From Arthrobacter sulfonylureivorans (lineage in GTDB: Bacteria; Actinomycetota; Actinomycetes; Actinomycetales; Micrococcaceae), in the NCBI GenBank assembly GCA_004000035.1, contig RJAE01000006.1:62001-126000 (forward strand): 64,000 bases of DNA, read 5' to 3'. The notes under the pieces are model-generated. The model was not told where the DNA came from. It did not search any database and worked only from the letters and a program-made list of their open reading frames with translations. Both the position numbers and the translations under genes were made by a program. This document shows, piece by piece, positions 55,087 through 63,240 of the stretch (position 1 is its first letter; each line of letters starts with the position of its first letter).

Positions 55087-56499
55087 TCAGCGGCAACCGC
55101 AGCCGGCCAGGACCGTGGCGGCCCGGTCGGCGGCGGTGCGGGCGGCGTCGATCGAACCGTTCAGTCCATTGGCCACGAAGGCGAAAACCAGGAGCCGTCC
55201 GTCCGCGCTGGCCACGTAGCCGCTGAGCGACGTCACCGAGTTCAGCGTGCCGGTCTTGGCGCGGACCAGCCCGGCGCCGCCGGCGTTGGCCTCCAGGTAC
55301 CGTCCGGACAGGGTGCCGGTCAGGCCGGCGATCGGCAGCGAACCGATTCCCGCCCGCAGGTCTGCGTCCTGGGCAGTGGCGATCAAGGTGACCGCCGCGG
55401 CCAGTTGTGCGGGACTCACCCGGTTCTTCATCGAGAGTCCGCTGGCATCGGCCAGCACCATCCCCTTCACCGGAATGCCCAGCCGTTCGGCCGCCTCCCG
55501 CACGGCCTCGGTGCCGCCGCCGAAGGAGCCGGGCTTCCCCACGGCGACGGCCGTGTTGCGGGCCAGGACCTCCGCCACGTAGTTGTCCGAGTGCTGCATC
55601 ATGTAGGCCACCTGGCCGGCGACGGGTGCTGACTGCACCTCGGCCAGCACGGTCCCGTCAGCCGGTGCCGCAGCGCGGCCCACCTTGGCCGTCACGGAAA
55701 AATCCTTTCCGGCTACGGCCTGGGCCAGCGCATCCCGGAAAGCCGTCCCGGCCAGAGAAGCCGCATCGGCCACCAGGTCGCCCCCGCCATCGGCCTGGTC
55801 CCGCCCGGCATACAGCGCCAGCGGGTAGACCGGGGCAATCTCACCGTTCTTCACATCGCCCGGATCCCAGGCGGCGCTGATGGCCGGGCCGGAGTAGAGC
55901 GAGTCGTCCACCACCACGGTCAGCTCGCCCGTGTAATCGCTGGCGGCCAGTTTCCCGGCTGCCTGGGCAGCCAGCGTTGCCAGCCCGGCTTCACCCCAGA
56001 CCGCGCCGGGCCGTGATTCCCCGGCCCCCAGCAGGGCATCGCCGCCGCCCACCAGGTACAGCACACCGGGGTTGCTGCCGCGCTTGACCGTGGTGCTGAG
56101 CCGCCGGTCCGCGCCGAGCGATTCCAGCGCGGCGACGGCGGTGAGAGTCTTCAGGTTCGACGCCGGAATCACCGGGTCGGCGGCACCCTTGTTGTACAGC
56201 ACCTCGCCGCTGGTCGCATCGGTGACTGTCCCCGAAAAGCTGCCGGCGCCGTCGAACGCCAAGGCCTTGTCCAGCGCGGGCTTCAGCGCGGCAGGGTCGG
56301 GCAGCGGCGCCGTGCCGCTGCGTCCCGCCGGCGGCGGATCCAGTTCGGTGGGGGGCAGCTGCGCCGCCGGCGTGCTGATCACCGGCTCCGGCTGCGGCCA
56401 CTCGATGGCCTGCGCCAGGTTGAATCCTGCGGGCACCGCCAGCGCGGCGAACACTACGGCCAGCAGCCCTGAGGTGAGCACACGGAAACCACGCCCCAT
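55087..56499 (-). CDS. dacB: D-alanyl-D-alanine carboxypeptidase / endopeptidase (PBP4-type)
   Basis: 470 aa. It has an N-terminal signal or anchor (VLTSGLLAVVFAALAVPAGF). Penicillin-binding motifs: SxxK in IPASNLKTLTAVAAL, SxN in MQHSDNYVAEVLARN and KTG in VRAKTGTLNSVTSLSGY. A long insert lies between SxxK and SxN, typical of class C PBP4. It trims peptidoglycan outside the membrane. First gene of the long minus-strand cluster. Confidence 0.95.
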   Translation of the reverse strand: MGRGFRVLTSGLLAVVFAALAVPAGFNLAQAIEWPQPEPVISTPAAQLPPTELDPPPAGRSGTAPLPDPAALKPALDKALAFDGAGSFSGTVTDATSGEVLYNKGAADPVIPASNLKTLTAVAALESLGADRRLSTTVKRGSNPGVLYLVGGGDALLGAGESRPGAVWGEAGLATLAAQAAGKLAASDYTGELTVVVDDSLYSGPAISAAWDPGDVKNGEIAPVYPLALYAGRDQADGGGDLVADAASLAGTAFRDALAQAVAGKDFSVTAKVGRAAAPADGTVLAEVQSAPVAGQVAYMMQHSDNYVAEVLARNTAVAVGKPGSFGGGTEAVREAAERLGIPVKGMVLADASGLSMKNRVSPAQLAAAVTLIATAQDADLRAGIGSLPIAGLTGTLSGRYLEANAGGAGLVRAKTGTLNSVTSLSGYVASADGRLLVFAFVANGLNGSIDAARTAADRAATVLAGCGCR

Positions 56500-56664
56500 G
56501 CTGCCCCTCCTGAGGATTGTGATTGTGTTGCTTATCCCCCCGACTCAACCCCGATGCCGGGGGGCGAAGGCAAGACCGATATCGTTAAGCGTAGTCGGCG
56601 CCGGGCAACGGTTGCACCAGCGGCGCCGAAGCCAAAAGACTGAACGTCTCCAAGGAGCGAAGCC

Positions 56665-57189
56665 ATGCAGCATGACGTCACCATCGAGATCCCCAAGGGA
56701 TCCCGGGTCAAGTACGAAATCGACCACGAAACCCACCGCCTCCGCCTGGACCGGGTGCTGTTCACCTCCATGCAGTACCCCACCCACTACGGCTACTTCG
56801 AGGACACGCTGGGCGAAGACGGCGATCCGCTGGACGCCATGGTCATGCTCCAGGACTTCGACCTGCTGCCCGGCGTGCTGGTTGAGTCCCGCCCGATCGC
56901 CGTCTTCAACATGACCGACGACGGCGGCGGCGACGCCAAGGTGCTGTGCGTCCCCGCCGACAAGCGCTTCGACCACATCCAGGAACTCTCCGATGTGCCG
57001 GAGTTCCTGATCAAGGAGATCGAGCACTTCTTCACCCGCTACAAGGACTTGGAGCCGGGCAAATGGGTCAGGGCCGAGGGCTGGGCCGACCGCGCCGCCG
57101 CCGAGGCCGAGCTGGAAGCCTCGATCAAGCGCTTTGCCGCGCAGGGCGAGGACTCGGCCGCCGACGAGCCGCAGGGCCGCGACGTCTAG
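56665..57189 (+). CDS. ppa: inorganic pyrophosphatase
   Basis: 174 aa with CAAGGAGCG before the ATG. Family I soluble PPase hydrolysing pyrophosphate from biosynthesis. Signature: [40 protein letters not shown] and [16 protein letters not shown]. Divergent from dacB. Ends in an Ala/Asp-rich tail. A hairpin terminator follows. Confidence 0.97.
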   Translation: MQHDVTIEIPKGSRVKYEIDHETHRLRLDRVLFTSMQYPTHYGYFEDTLGEDGDPLDAMVMLQDFDLLPGVLVESRPIAVFNMTDDGGGDAKVLCVPADKRFDHIQELSDVPEFLIKEIEHFFTRYKDLEPGKWVRAEGWADRAAAEAELEASIKRFAAQGEDSAADEPQGRDV

Positions 57190-57225
57190 CTGACGCCTCC
57201 GCCGGGAGTCGGCGGGAACAACGAC

Positions 57226-57256
57226 GGCGGTCCGGGCCTTGGAGGTCCGGGCCGCC
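57226..57256 (+). terminator. hairpin terminator after ppa
   Basis: A 13-bp stem (GGCGGTCCGGGCC with GGTCCGGGCCGCC, two G-U pairs) and a 5-nt loop, 37 nt after the ppa stop. Confidence 0.65.
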
Positions 57257-57284
57257 TGCCGTTGGGGCGCACCGGACACGCCAT

Positions 57285-57300
57285 CAACCGAAATCGGTTG
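57285..57300. promoter_or_regulatory. dyad upstream of the SatD-like/HTH gene
   Basis: CAACCGAAATCGGTTG has perfect 7-bp arms about a 2-nt centre and ends 31 nt before the start of the next gene, which encodes an HTH protein. It is a plausible autoregulatory site. Confidence 0.45.
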
Positions 57301-57331
57301 TTCCCGTTGTGGTGGAGGCAATACTGGTGCC

Positions 57332-57958
57332 ATGTATGTGCTCACCATCAACCAGCGCGATTCCCGCGAGGTGGGCGACCTGGTGCCCGAGCTGATCAAG
57401 TCGCTGCGCCATCTGCCGGCGGCCATCCCCTTCCAGCGCTCCGTCGGCGACGAGGCCATCGGCGCGGTCGGGGAAGCGTCCACGGCCATCGACGCCGCGC
57501 TGATCGCGCTGCGCAGCCGGCGCTGGCACGTGGGAGTTGGCGTGGGTGAACTGCGGCAGCCGCTTCCATCGGAGATCAAGGACGCCGAGGGATACGGGCT
57601 GGTCTACGCGCGGCGCGCCGTGAACCGCGCGCAGAAAACCGGCGAGCGCGTCCCGCTGGCGGTCTCCGGCCCCGACGCGGACGTTGCTGCCGAAGCAGAG
57701 GCCGTGCTGAGGTTGCTCGGCCAGATTGTCGCCACCCGCACGGACGCGGAGTGGAAGGTCCTGGACCTGATGACGCCGGGAGCGCGCGGCCAGCAAAAGT
57801 TCATTGCCGAGGAGTTGGGCATTACCGGCCAGGCAGTGAGCAAGGCCGTGGTCCGGTCGCACTGGGTGGAGGAATGGGCCTGCCGGCCGGCAGCAGCGCG
57901 GCTGCTGGACCTGGCCTACTTGCCACGGTCCTTGCCGGCCGCCGCGCTGCCCTACTGA
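57332..57958 (+). CDS. SatD-like protein with C-terminal helix-turn-helix
   Basis: 208 aa from ATG 57332; GGAGG lies 13 nt upstream, rather far. Residues 1-120 read like a SatD/cyclase-like fold (MYVLTINQRDSREVGDLVPE; FQRSVGDEAIGAV; RRWHVGVGVGELRQPL; GLVYARRAVNRAQ). Residues about 145-195 form an HTH (GQQKFIAEELGITGQAVSKA). No membrane segment. It may bind DNA and sense a ligand through the N-terminal domain; both are inference. It could also be annotated as a MarR-like regulator. It is alone, preceded by a dyad. Confidence 0.7.
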   Translation: MYVLTINQRDSREVGDLVPELIKSLRHLPAAIPFQRSVGDEAIGAVGEASTAIDAALIALRSRRWHVGVGVGELRQPLPSEIKDAEGYGLVYARRAVNRAQKTGERVPLAVSGPDADVAAEAEAVLRLLGQIVATRTDAEWKVLDLMTPGARGQQKFIAEELGITGQAVSKAVVRSHWVEEWACRPAAARLLDLAYLPRSLPAAALPY

Positions 57959-58056
57959 CCGGCCGCGCGTGCACTGCACCAGAGCCTGCGGCGTCTAGAC
58001 TCCGTAAAAGAATGCCGCCGGCTCCCGTCTGTGGCGTGGAACAAAGGAGTGCACAA

Positions 58057-58482
58057 ATGGTCCCCGAAATTAACGTCTGGGCGGTCATCGTGGCCACCAT
58101 TTCCACCATGGTCGTCGGGTCCATCTGGTACACGCCGAAGGTCTTCGGCAACTACTGGATGAAGGTTGCCAAGGTCAGCCCCGGTGAAGGCAAGAACGCC
58201 GTGCGCCCCATCATCATCACGGTCATTGTCAGCTTCATCAGTGCCTGGGTGCTGGCGGGCTCGGCTGCCATTGCCCAGGACTTCTATGGCGGCAACTTCC
58301 TCTGGAACACCGTGCTGACCGCCGTGATCCTGTGGGCCGGCTTTACCGCGGCCCGCTTCGTCACCCATGACGCCTTCGAGGGGCGCCCGGCCGGGCTGAC
58401 AGTGCTGAACATCGTGCACGAACTCGTCACGTTCCTCGTCATGGCGCTGATCATCGGCCTCTTCGGGATCAGCGCAGCCTGA
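58057..58482 (+). CDS. DUF1761 family membrane protein
   Basis: 141 aa with AAGGAG before the ATG. Four transmembrane helices: INVWAVIVATISTMVVGSIW, IIITVIVSFISAWVLAGSAA, LWNTVLTAVILWAGFTAARF and VTFLVMALIIGLFGISAA. The WYTPKVFGNYWMK segment after helix 1 is typical of DUF1761. Function unknown. Confidence 0.87.
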   Translation: MVPEINVWAVIVATISTMVVGSIWYTPKVFGNYWMKVAKVSPGEGKNAVRPIIITVIVSFISAWVLAGSAAIAQDFYGGNFLWNTVLTAVILWAGFTAARFVTHDAFEGRPAGLTVLNIVHELVTFLVMALIIGLFGISAA

Positions 58483-58608
58483 CTCGCACGCCAAGCGCCT
58501 GGCCCCGTGCCGCGGGGCACATGAGCGGTGTCATCGGGCGCCATGTGTAATCGCTGCGGGCCAAGTGACGACGGGCACCACGTGGACTCCCCCTCGTGCT
58601 GGGATCAT

Positions 58609-58626
58609 TGATGAATCGATTCATCA
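58609..58626. promoter_or_regulatory. 18-bp perfect palindrome upstream of small multidrug export gene
   Basis: TGATGAATCGATTCATCA is fully symmetric and ends 21 nt before the ATG of the exporter gene at 58648. Its length and position fit the operator of a TetR- or MarR-type repressor. No such gene is adjacent. Confidence 0.55.
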
Positions 58627-58647
58627 CCAGTTTGAGAGGCAATACCA

Positions 58648-59121
58648 ATGATCGACGCCCTGCAAGACTTCACCGCTTCGCTACCCACTGTCCTGCAATG
58701 GGTAGGTGTGGTCCTCGCCGCCGCGATCCCCTTTGTCGAGTCCTACTTCGGCTCCGTGATCGGCGTGCTTGCCGGCATCAATCCGGTGATCGCAGTCGTC
58801 GCCGCCATCGTGGGAAACGTCGCCTCGATGCTGGTCTTTGTGCTCAGCGCCCACAACATGCGCGCCAAGGTTGTTAGCAGCAAGGAGCCCCGTGTGCCCT
58901 CGCCCCGCCGGCAGAAATTGCGGCAGCAGTTCGACAAGTACGGCGTAGCCGGCGTGAGCCTGCTGGGCCAGACGATCCTGCCCAGCCAGATCACCTCGGC
59001 GGCGATGGTCTCCTTCGGGGCGTCGAAGAATGCGGTGATCCTCTGGCAGATCGTCTCGATCACCCTCTGGGGCACCGCGTTCGGCATCCTCGCCAGCCTT
59101 GGAGTTTCGCTCGTGGGCTGA
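58648..59121 (+). CDS. small multidrug export family protein
   Basis: 157 aa; GAGAGGCA lies upstream of the ATG. Helices: TVLQWVGVVLAAAIPFVESY, GINPVIAVVAAIVGNVASML, then a basic loop (RVPSPRRQKLRQQF), YGVAGVSLLGQTILPSQITS and WQIVSITLWGTAFGILASLG. It matches the actinobacterial 'small multidrug export' / DedA-neighbour family; its substrates are not established. The upstream palindrome suggests repression until induced. Confidence 0.8.
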   Translation: MIDALQDFTASLPTVLQWVGVVLAAAIPFVESYFGSVIGVLAGINPVIAVVAAIVGNVASMLVFVLSAHNMRAKVVSSKEPRVPSPRRQKLRQQFDKYGVAGVSLLGQTILPSQITSAAMVSFGASKNAVILWQIVSITLWGTAFGILASLGVSLVG

Positions 59122-59138
59122 ATCCCGCAGCAGTCTCA

Positions 59139-59182
59139 GACGGACCGTGTCCGGGTGCGGCTGCACCCGGGCACGGTCCGTC
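59139..59182. terminator. long bidirectional hairpin terminator
   Basis: A 20-bp stem with one G-U pair (GACGGACCGTGTCCGGGTGC 59139-59158 with 59163-59182) and a 4-nt loop separates the convergent exporter and HAD genes. Confidence 0.82.
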
Positions 59183-59193
59183 CAATTCGGTGT

Positions 59194-59262
59194 CTAGTCC
59201 GGCACGCTGTTAGACCGGCACGGTATCAGGCCGGCACAGTGTTAGCCTGCACGGTGTTAGTC
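59194..59262. repeat. 15-16-bp imperfect tandem repeats
   Basis: Four to five units of the form TAGNCCGGCACGGTGT run from the terminator into the stop codon of the HAD gene. Variation between units is about 2-4 bases. Confidence 0.65.
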
Positions 59263-60171
59263 CAGCAGGCTGAGCAGGATGGGCGCCGCGCCGTCTTCTT
59301 CCACCGTTCCGGTCACTTCGTGGGCGACGGCGATGACCTCCTCCGGCGCCTGTCCCATGGCCACCCCGCGGGCGGCCCAGTCCAGCATTTCAATGTCGTT
59401 GCGCCCGTCGCCCATGGCCACCGTGTGCGACGGCTCCACGTCCAGCTTTCGACGCAGCGCTTCCAGTGCGCTGGCCTTGGTGACGCCGTTGGCGGCGATG
59501 TCCAGCCAGGCCGTCCAGCCCACTGAGTAGGTCACGCCCTTGAGTCCGGCGGTGTCGATGGCTGCCTTGAACTCTTCGGGCGTGTTTTCGGCGCTGGATA
59601 CCACCACGCGCACTGCCGTGGATTCCAGCAGTGTTTCGAAGTCCACTCCCTTGGCTTCGATGCCGAAGCTGGCGTCCTGGAAGCGCTCGGTGGCCAGGAA
59701 GTTGCCTTCTTCGTCCTCCAGCGCGAACTTTGCGGTCGGCAGTTTCGAGCGCATCACGCGCAGGGCAGGGCCGGGATTGAAGGTCACCCGGTCTTCCACC
59801 TCGTAGCCGGCGTCCAGCGAGGTGTCGATCCGCAACGTGACACCGCCGTTGGAGCAGACCGCGTACCCCTTGGTCAGGCCGATCAGCTCGATGATCGGCA
59901 GCGTTGCATTCAGCGACCGCCCGGTGGATACGACCACTTCGTGGCCGGCGTCGACGACGGCGCGAGCCGCTTCGCGCACCGCATCGCTCATATGGCCGTC
60001 ATGGTTGACCAAGGTGCCGTCCACGTCCAAGGCCACCAGCTTGCGGACCCCGTTCTCGACGAAGTTGTTCCGCCGGGCAGCATTGGACTGATCTGACTTG
60101 TTTTCTGTCTTGTTTTTCGCTATCCGCTGGTCGTCGATGCCAGCGTGAGCTTTATCAGCTGTAGTTGTCAT
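59257..60171 (-). CDS. Cof-type HAD-superfamily phosphatase
   Basis: 304 aa from ATG 60171 with AGGTGG directly before it; a later start near residue 40 would also leave a full domain. HAD motif I LVALDVDGTLVNHDG, motif II VVSTGRSLNA, motif III/IV SHTVAMGDGRNDIEMLDWAA. The cap domain is of the Cof (C2B) type. Probable sugar- or nucleotide-phosphate phosphatase in the cytosol; exact substrate unknown. The N-terminal 40 residues are polar and not part of the domain. Next gene on the strand is serS. Confidence 0.9.
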   Translation of the reverse strand: MTTTADKAHAGIDDQRIAKNKTENKSDQSNAARRNNFVENGVRKLVALDVDGTLVNHDGHMSDAVREAARAVVDAGHEVVVSTGRSLNATLPIIELIGLTKGYAVCSNGGVTLRIDTSLDAGYEVEDRVTFNPGPALRVMRSKLPTAKFALEDEEGNFLATERFQDASFGIEAKGVDFETLLESTAVRVVVSSAENTPEEFKAAIDTAGLKGVTYSVGWTAWLDIAANGVTKASALEALRRKLDVEPSHTVAMGDGRNDIEMLDWAARGVAMGQAPEEVIAVAHEVTGTVEEDGAAPILLSLLD

Positions 60172-60298
60172 CCACCTAGTGAAGCATGACCAAGCTACGG
60201 ACCGGTAGAAGTTTTCTACGGGCGAATGACACCCCGGTGAACGGACGCGGAACTGCAACGCACGCCGTCAGCCCGGGATCAGGCCGCGGAGGCGGGTT

Positions 60299-61588
60299 TC
60301 AGCCGAGGACCGGCAGGACTTCCATCCCGCCCAGATAGGGCTGCAGGGCGCTGGGGACGTTCACCGAGCCATCGGCGTTCTGGTGGTGTTCCAGGATGGC
60401 CACGATCCAGCGCGTGGTGGCCAGCGTTCCGTTCAGCGTGGCGACCGCCCGCGTGCCCTTCCGTTCGCCCTCTGCCGAGACTTGGCGTTCGCGGATGTTC
60501 AGCCGGCGGGCCTGGAAGGTGGTGCAGTTGGAGGTGGAGGTCAGCTCCCGGTAGGCCTGCTGCGTGGGCACCCAGGCTTCGCAGTCAAACTTGCGGGCCG
60601 CGCTCATGCCAAGGTCACCGGCGGCGGTATCGATCACCCGGTAGGGCAGTTCCACCTTCGCCAGCATTTCCTCTTCCCAGGCCAGCAGCCGTGCGTGCTC
60701 GTCGGCGGCTTCCTCGACCGGGCAGTAGATGAACATTTCCAGCTTGTTGAACTGGTGCACCCGAATGATGCCCCGGGTGTCCTTGCCCGCTGCACCGGCC
60801 TCCCGGCGGTAGCAGGAACTCCAGCCTGCATAGCGGGTCGGACCGGCGGAGAGGTCAAGGATCTCGTCCGCGTGGTAGCCCGCCAATGCCACCTCCGACG
60901 TGCCCGTCAGGTACAGGTTGTCGCGCTCCAGACGGTAGATCTCGTCGTCGTGCTCAACATCAAAACCGGTGCCCTGCATCGTTTCCGGGCGAACCAGCGT
61001 GGGGGTGATCATCGGGATGAAGCCATTGGACACGGCCTGGTCCAGCGCCATGTTCATCAGCGCGATCTCCAGCCGGGCGCCCACTCCCTTGAGGAAGTAG
61101 AAGCGCGAGCCGGAAACCTTGGCCCCGCGTTCCATATCGATGGCGCCGATCAGTTCGCCGATGGCTAGGTGGTCCCTCGGTTCGAAGCCGTCCGGACCAA
61201 AATCGCGGGGCTTGCCGACCGTCTTGACCACGTTGAAGTCTTCCTCGCCGCCGGCGGGAACACCGTCCTCGATCAGGTTGGGGATACTGCGCAGCAACGA
61301 CTCCTGCTGGTTTTGGGCGGCATCCGATGCCGCCTGCGCCTCCTTGACCGAAGCCGCCAGTTCCTTGACCTGCGCCAGCAGCGCGGCCTTCTCCTCGCCC
61401 TTGGCCTGCGCCACCTTCTTGCCGAAGACATTCTGTTCGGCGCGCAGCCCCTCGTACCGGTTGATCGCTTCCCGGCGCGCCACGTCGGCGGCGATGACGG
61501 CATCGACGACGGACTCGTCGGCGCCCCGGGCGCGCTGGGAGGCACGGAAGATCTCTGGATTGGCGCGGAGTTCGTTTACATCGATCAC
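60299..61588 (-). CDS. serS: seryl-tRNA synthetase
   Basis: 429 aa from a GTG ([14 protein letters not shown]). N-terminal long coiled-coil arm (residues 25-105) and class II catalytic core: [40 protein letters not shown] (motif 2), [11 protein letters not shown] and [20 protein letters not shown] (motif 3). It charges tRNA-Ser and tRNA-Sec. It lies 127 nt upstream of the HAD gene. Confidence 0.97.
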   Translation of the reverse strand: MIDVNELRANPEIFRASQRARGADESVVDAVIAADVARREAINRYEGLRAEQNVFGKKVAQAKGEEKAALLAQVKELAASVKEAQAASDAAQNQQESLLRSIPNLIEDGVPAGGEEDFNVVKTVGKPRDFGPDGFEPRDHLAIGELIGAIDMERGAKVSGSRFYFLKGVGARLEIALMNMALDQAVSNGFIPMITPTLVRPETMQGTGFDVEHDDEIYRLERDNLYLTGTSEVALAGYHADEILDLSAGPTRYAGWSSCYRREAGAAGKDTRGIIRVHQFNKLEMFIYCPVEEAADEHARLLAWEEEMLAKVELPYRVIDTAAGDLGMSAARKFDCEAWVPTQQAYRELTSTSNCTTFQARRLNIRERQVSAEGERKGTRAVATLNGTLATTRWIVAILEHHQNADGSVNVPSALQPYLGGMEVLPVLG

Positions 61589-61697
61589 TTGCTAAGGGTA
61601 CCCAAAAAGGCGTTCCGCCCTCGATCCGGTTCGCCCCCGCCCCGGCAGCGGTCCCGCGGGCCGCCCTCGGTGCGGCGCTGGATAAGCTAGGAGCACC

Positions 61698-62783
61698 ATG
61701 CCTGCCGAATGGATACTCGCCCTCACCGTAGCCGCAGCGGCGGCCGCCTTTGTGGTGATCTGGCTGGGCATCCGCCGGACCTCCCGGCGCCGCATGGGAG
61801 CCGGGCCCGCCGATCCGGCGCCAACTCCGGTCCTACCCGACCAACGCGTGGTGTTCATCCTCAACCCGGTGAAGAACGGAGCGGCCGAGGCCCGCCGCCA
61901 GGTGGAAGCTGCCTGTGAAGCCGCCGGCTGGAGTCCTCCGCTGGTCTTGGAAACCACCCCGGACGACCCGGGCCACGGGCAGGCAAAACGCGCCCTGGAG
62001 GAGCGGGCCGACGTCGTTATTGCCGGCGGCGGGGACGGCACCATCCGGGTGGTTGCCTCGGAATTGTCCGGCACCCAGGTGCCGATGGGCGTGCTGCCGC
62101 TGGGCACGGGAAACCTGCTGGCGCGGAACCTGGGTCTGGAACCCAGCGCCCTGCAGGCCAACATCAACGTGGCGCTGCACGGTGTGATCCGCAAGATCGA
62201 TACCGCGGACATCACCTTGGAGAACGAGGCCACCGGGATGCGCGTCGAGGACAGTTTCCTGGTGATCGCCGGCATCGGGGTGGATGCGGACGTCCTGGCC
62301 GACACCCGGGACGACCTTAAACGCCGGTTCGGCTGGGTGGCTTACTCGGAAGCCGGTGTCCGCCACCTGGCCGGTCAGCGTAAGCGGGTCATGGTCAGCA
62401 TCGACGGCGGCCCTGCCCAACTCCGCAAGGTGCGCAGCATCCTGCTGGCCAACTGCGGGAAGCTTCCGGCGGGAATCGATTTCATCCCCACTGCGGAAAT
62501 TGACGACGGCGAAATAGACATTGTGGTGCTCAGCCCGCGCAGCGTGGTTGGCTGGCTGTGGATCGCCGCCAAGACCCTGGTGCGGCACACAGCGCCGATT
62601 CCGGTGATCGAATACCACCGAGGGCGGACGGTCCGGATTACCGCACACGACCCGATGGGCACCCAGCTCGACGGCGACCCCTCGGGGCCCGTCACGTCGC
62701 TGACCGTTGAGGTCAGGCCCCGGTCGCTGGCCGTACGAACCGAGTCGATCCCCTCCGCCGACAGCGCCCGCCCCGCTGCCTAG
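61698..62783 (+). CDS. diacylglycerol/lipid kinase family protein (YegS/DgkB-like)
   Basis: 361 aa. An N-terminal membrane helix (WILALTVAAAAAAFVVIWLG) is followed by the kinase domain: VVFILNPVKNGAAEARRQVE, the nucleotide-binding VIAGGGDGTIRVVASEL, and PMGVLPLGTGNLLARNL. The rest is the beta-rich lipid-binding half (GIGVDADVLADTRDDLKRRF; RSILLANCGKLPAGIDF). It probably phosphorylates diacylglycerol or a related lipid at the membrane. Divergent from serS. Confidence 0.92.
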   Translation: MPAEWILALTVAAAAAAFVVIWLGIRRTSRRRMGAGPADPAPTPVLPDQRVVFILNPVKNGAAEARRQVEAACEAAGWSPPLVLETTPDDPGHGQAKRALEERADVVIAGGGDGTIRVVASELSGTQVPMGVLPLGTGNLLARNLGLEPSALQANINVALHGVIRKIDTADITLENEATGMRVEDSFLVIAGIGVDADVLADTRDDLKRRFGWVAYSEAGVRHLAGQRKRVMVSIDGGPAQLRKVRSILLANCGKLPAGIDFIPTAEIDDGEIDIVVLSPRSVVGWLWIAAKTLVRHTAPIPVIEYHRGRTVRITAHDPMGTQLDGDPSGPVTSLTVEVRPRSLAVRTESIPSADSARPAA

Positions 62784-62828
62784 GACGAGGGCAGCCGCTG
62801 CCGGCTCGGGGGAGCTTGGACGGGGTGC

Positions 62829-63158
62829 TTACGTGTCGTCGCCGCCGGCGTTGAGCGGATCGTCGCTGGCGTCGGCCTCGTCGGTGTCGTGCAGCTCTTC
62901 ACCCGGAATGTCGATGGGCTGCTCGTCCGCTTCGAGGGCCGGGATCTCCGCGTCCGGCTGTTCCAGGTCTTCCTCCGCGGGAATCGGGAATTCGCCGGCC
63001 GCCTGCTGGTTGATCAACTGCTGCTCCTCGGCGAAGCGCAGGTCATTTCCCTGGTCCCCGAGGTCGCCCACGCGGTTTTCGCTGGAGGTCTGGTTCAGCG
63101 CCTCCTCCGGGGTCGGCTCCCCGTCCTGGTACTGGTCCCTGTCGTTGTGCTGTGTCAT
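62829..63158 (-). CDS. hypothetical acidic protein
   Basis: 109 aa from an ATG with GGAG upstream (MTQHNDRDQYQDGEPTPEEA). It is strongly acidic (long Glu/Asp/Gln runs, such as IPAEEDLEQPDAEIPALEAD), with no hydrophobic segment; probably intrinsically disordered. Convergent with the lipid kinase gene and downstream of pheA. No family recognised. Confidence 0.65.
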   Translation of the reverse strand: MTQHNDRDQYQDGEPTPEEALNQTSSENRVGDLGDQGNDLRFAEEQQLINQQAAGEFPIPAEEDLEQPDAEIPALEADEQPIDIPGEELHDTDEADASDDPLNAGGDDT

Positions 63159-63240
63159 GCTGCTCCGATCTGTTCTCCCGAGGTCAGTTTTCCTCAGCAT
63201 ACTGACCATAACAACCGGCGGATACCCCGGCAGCCGGTGT

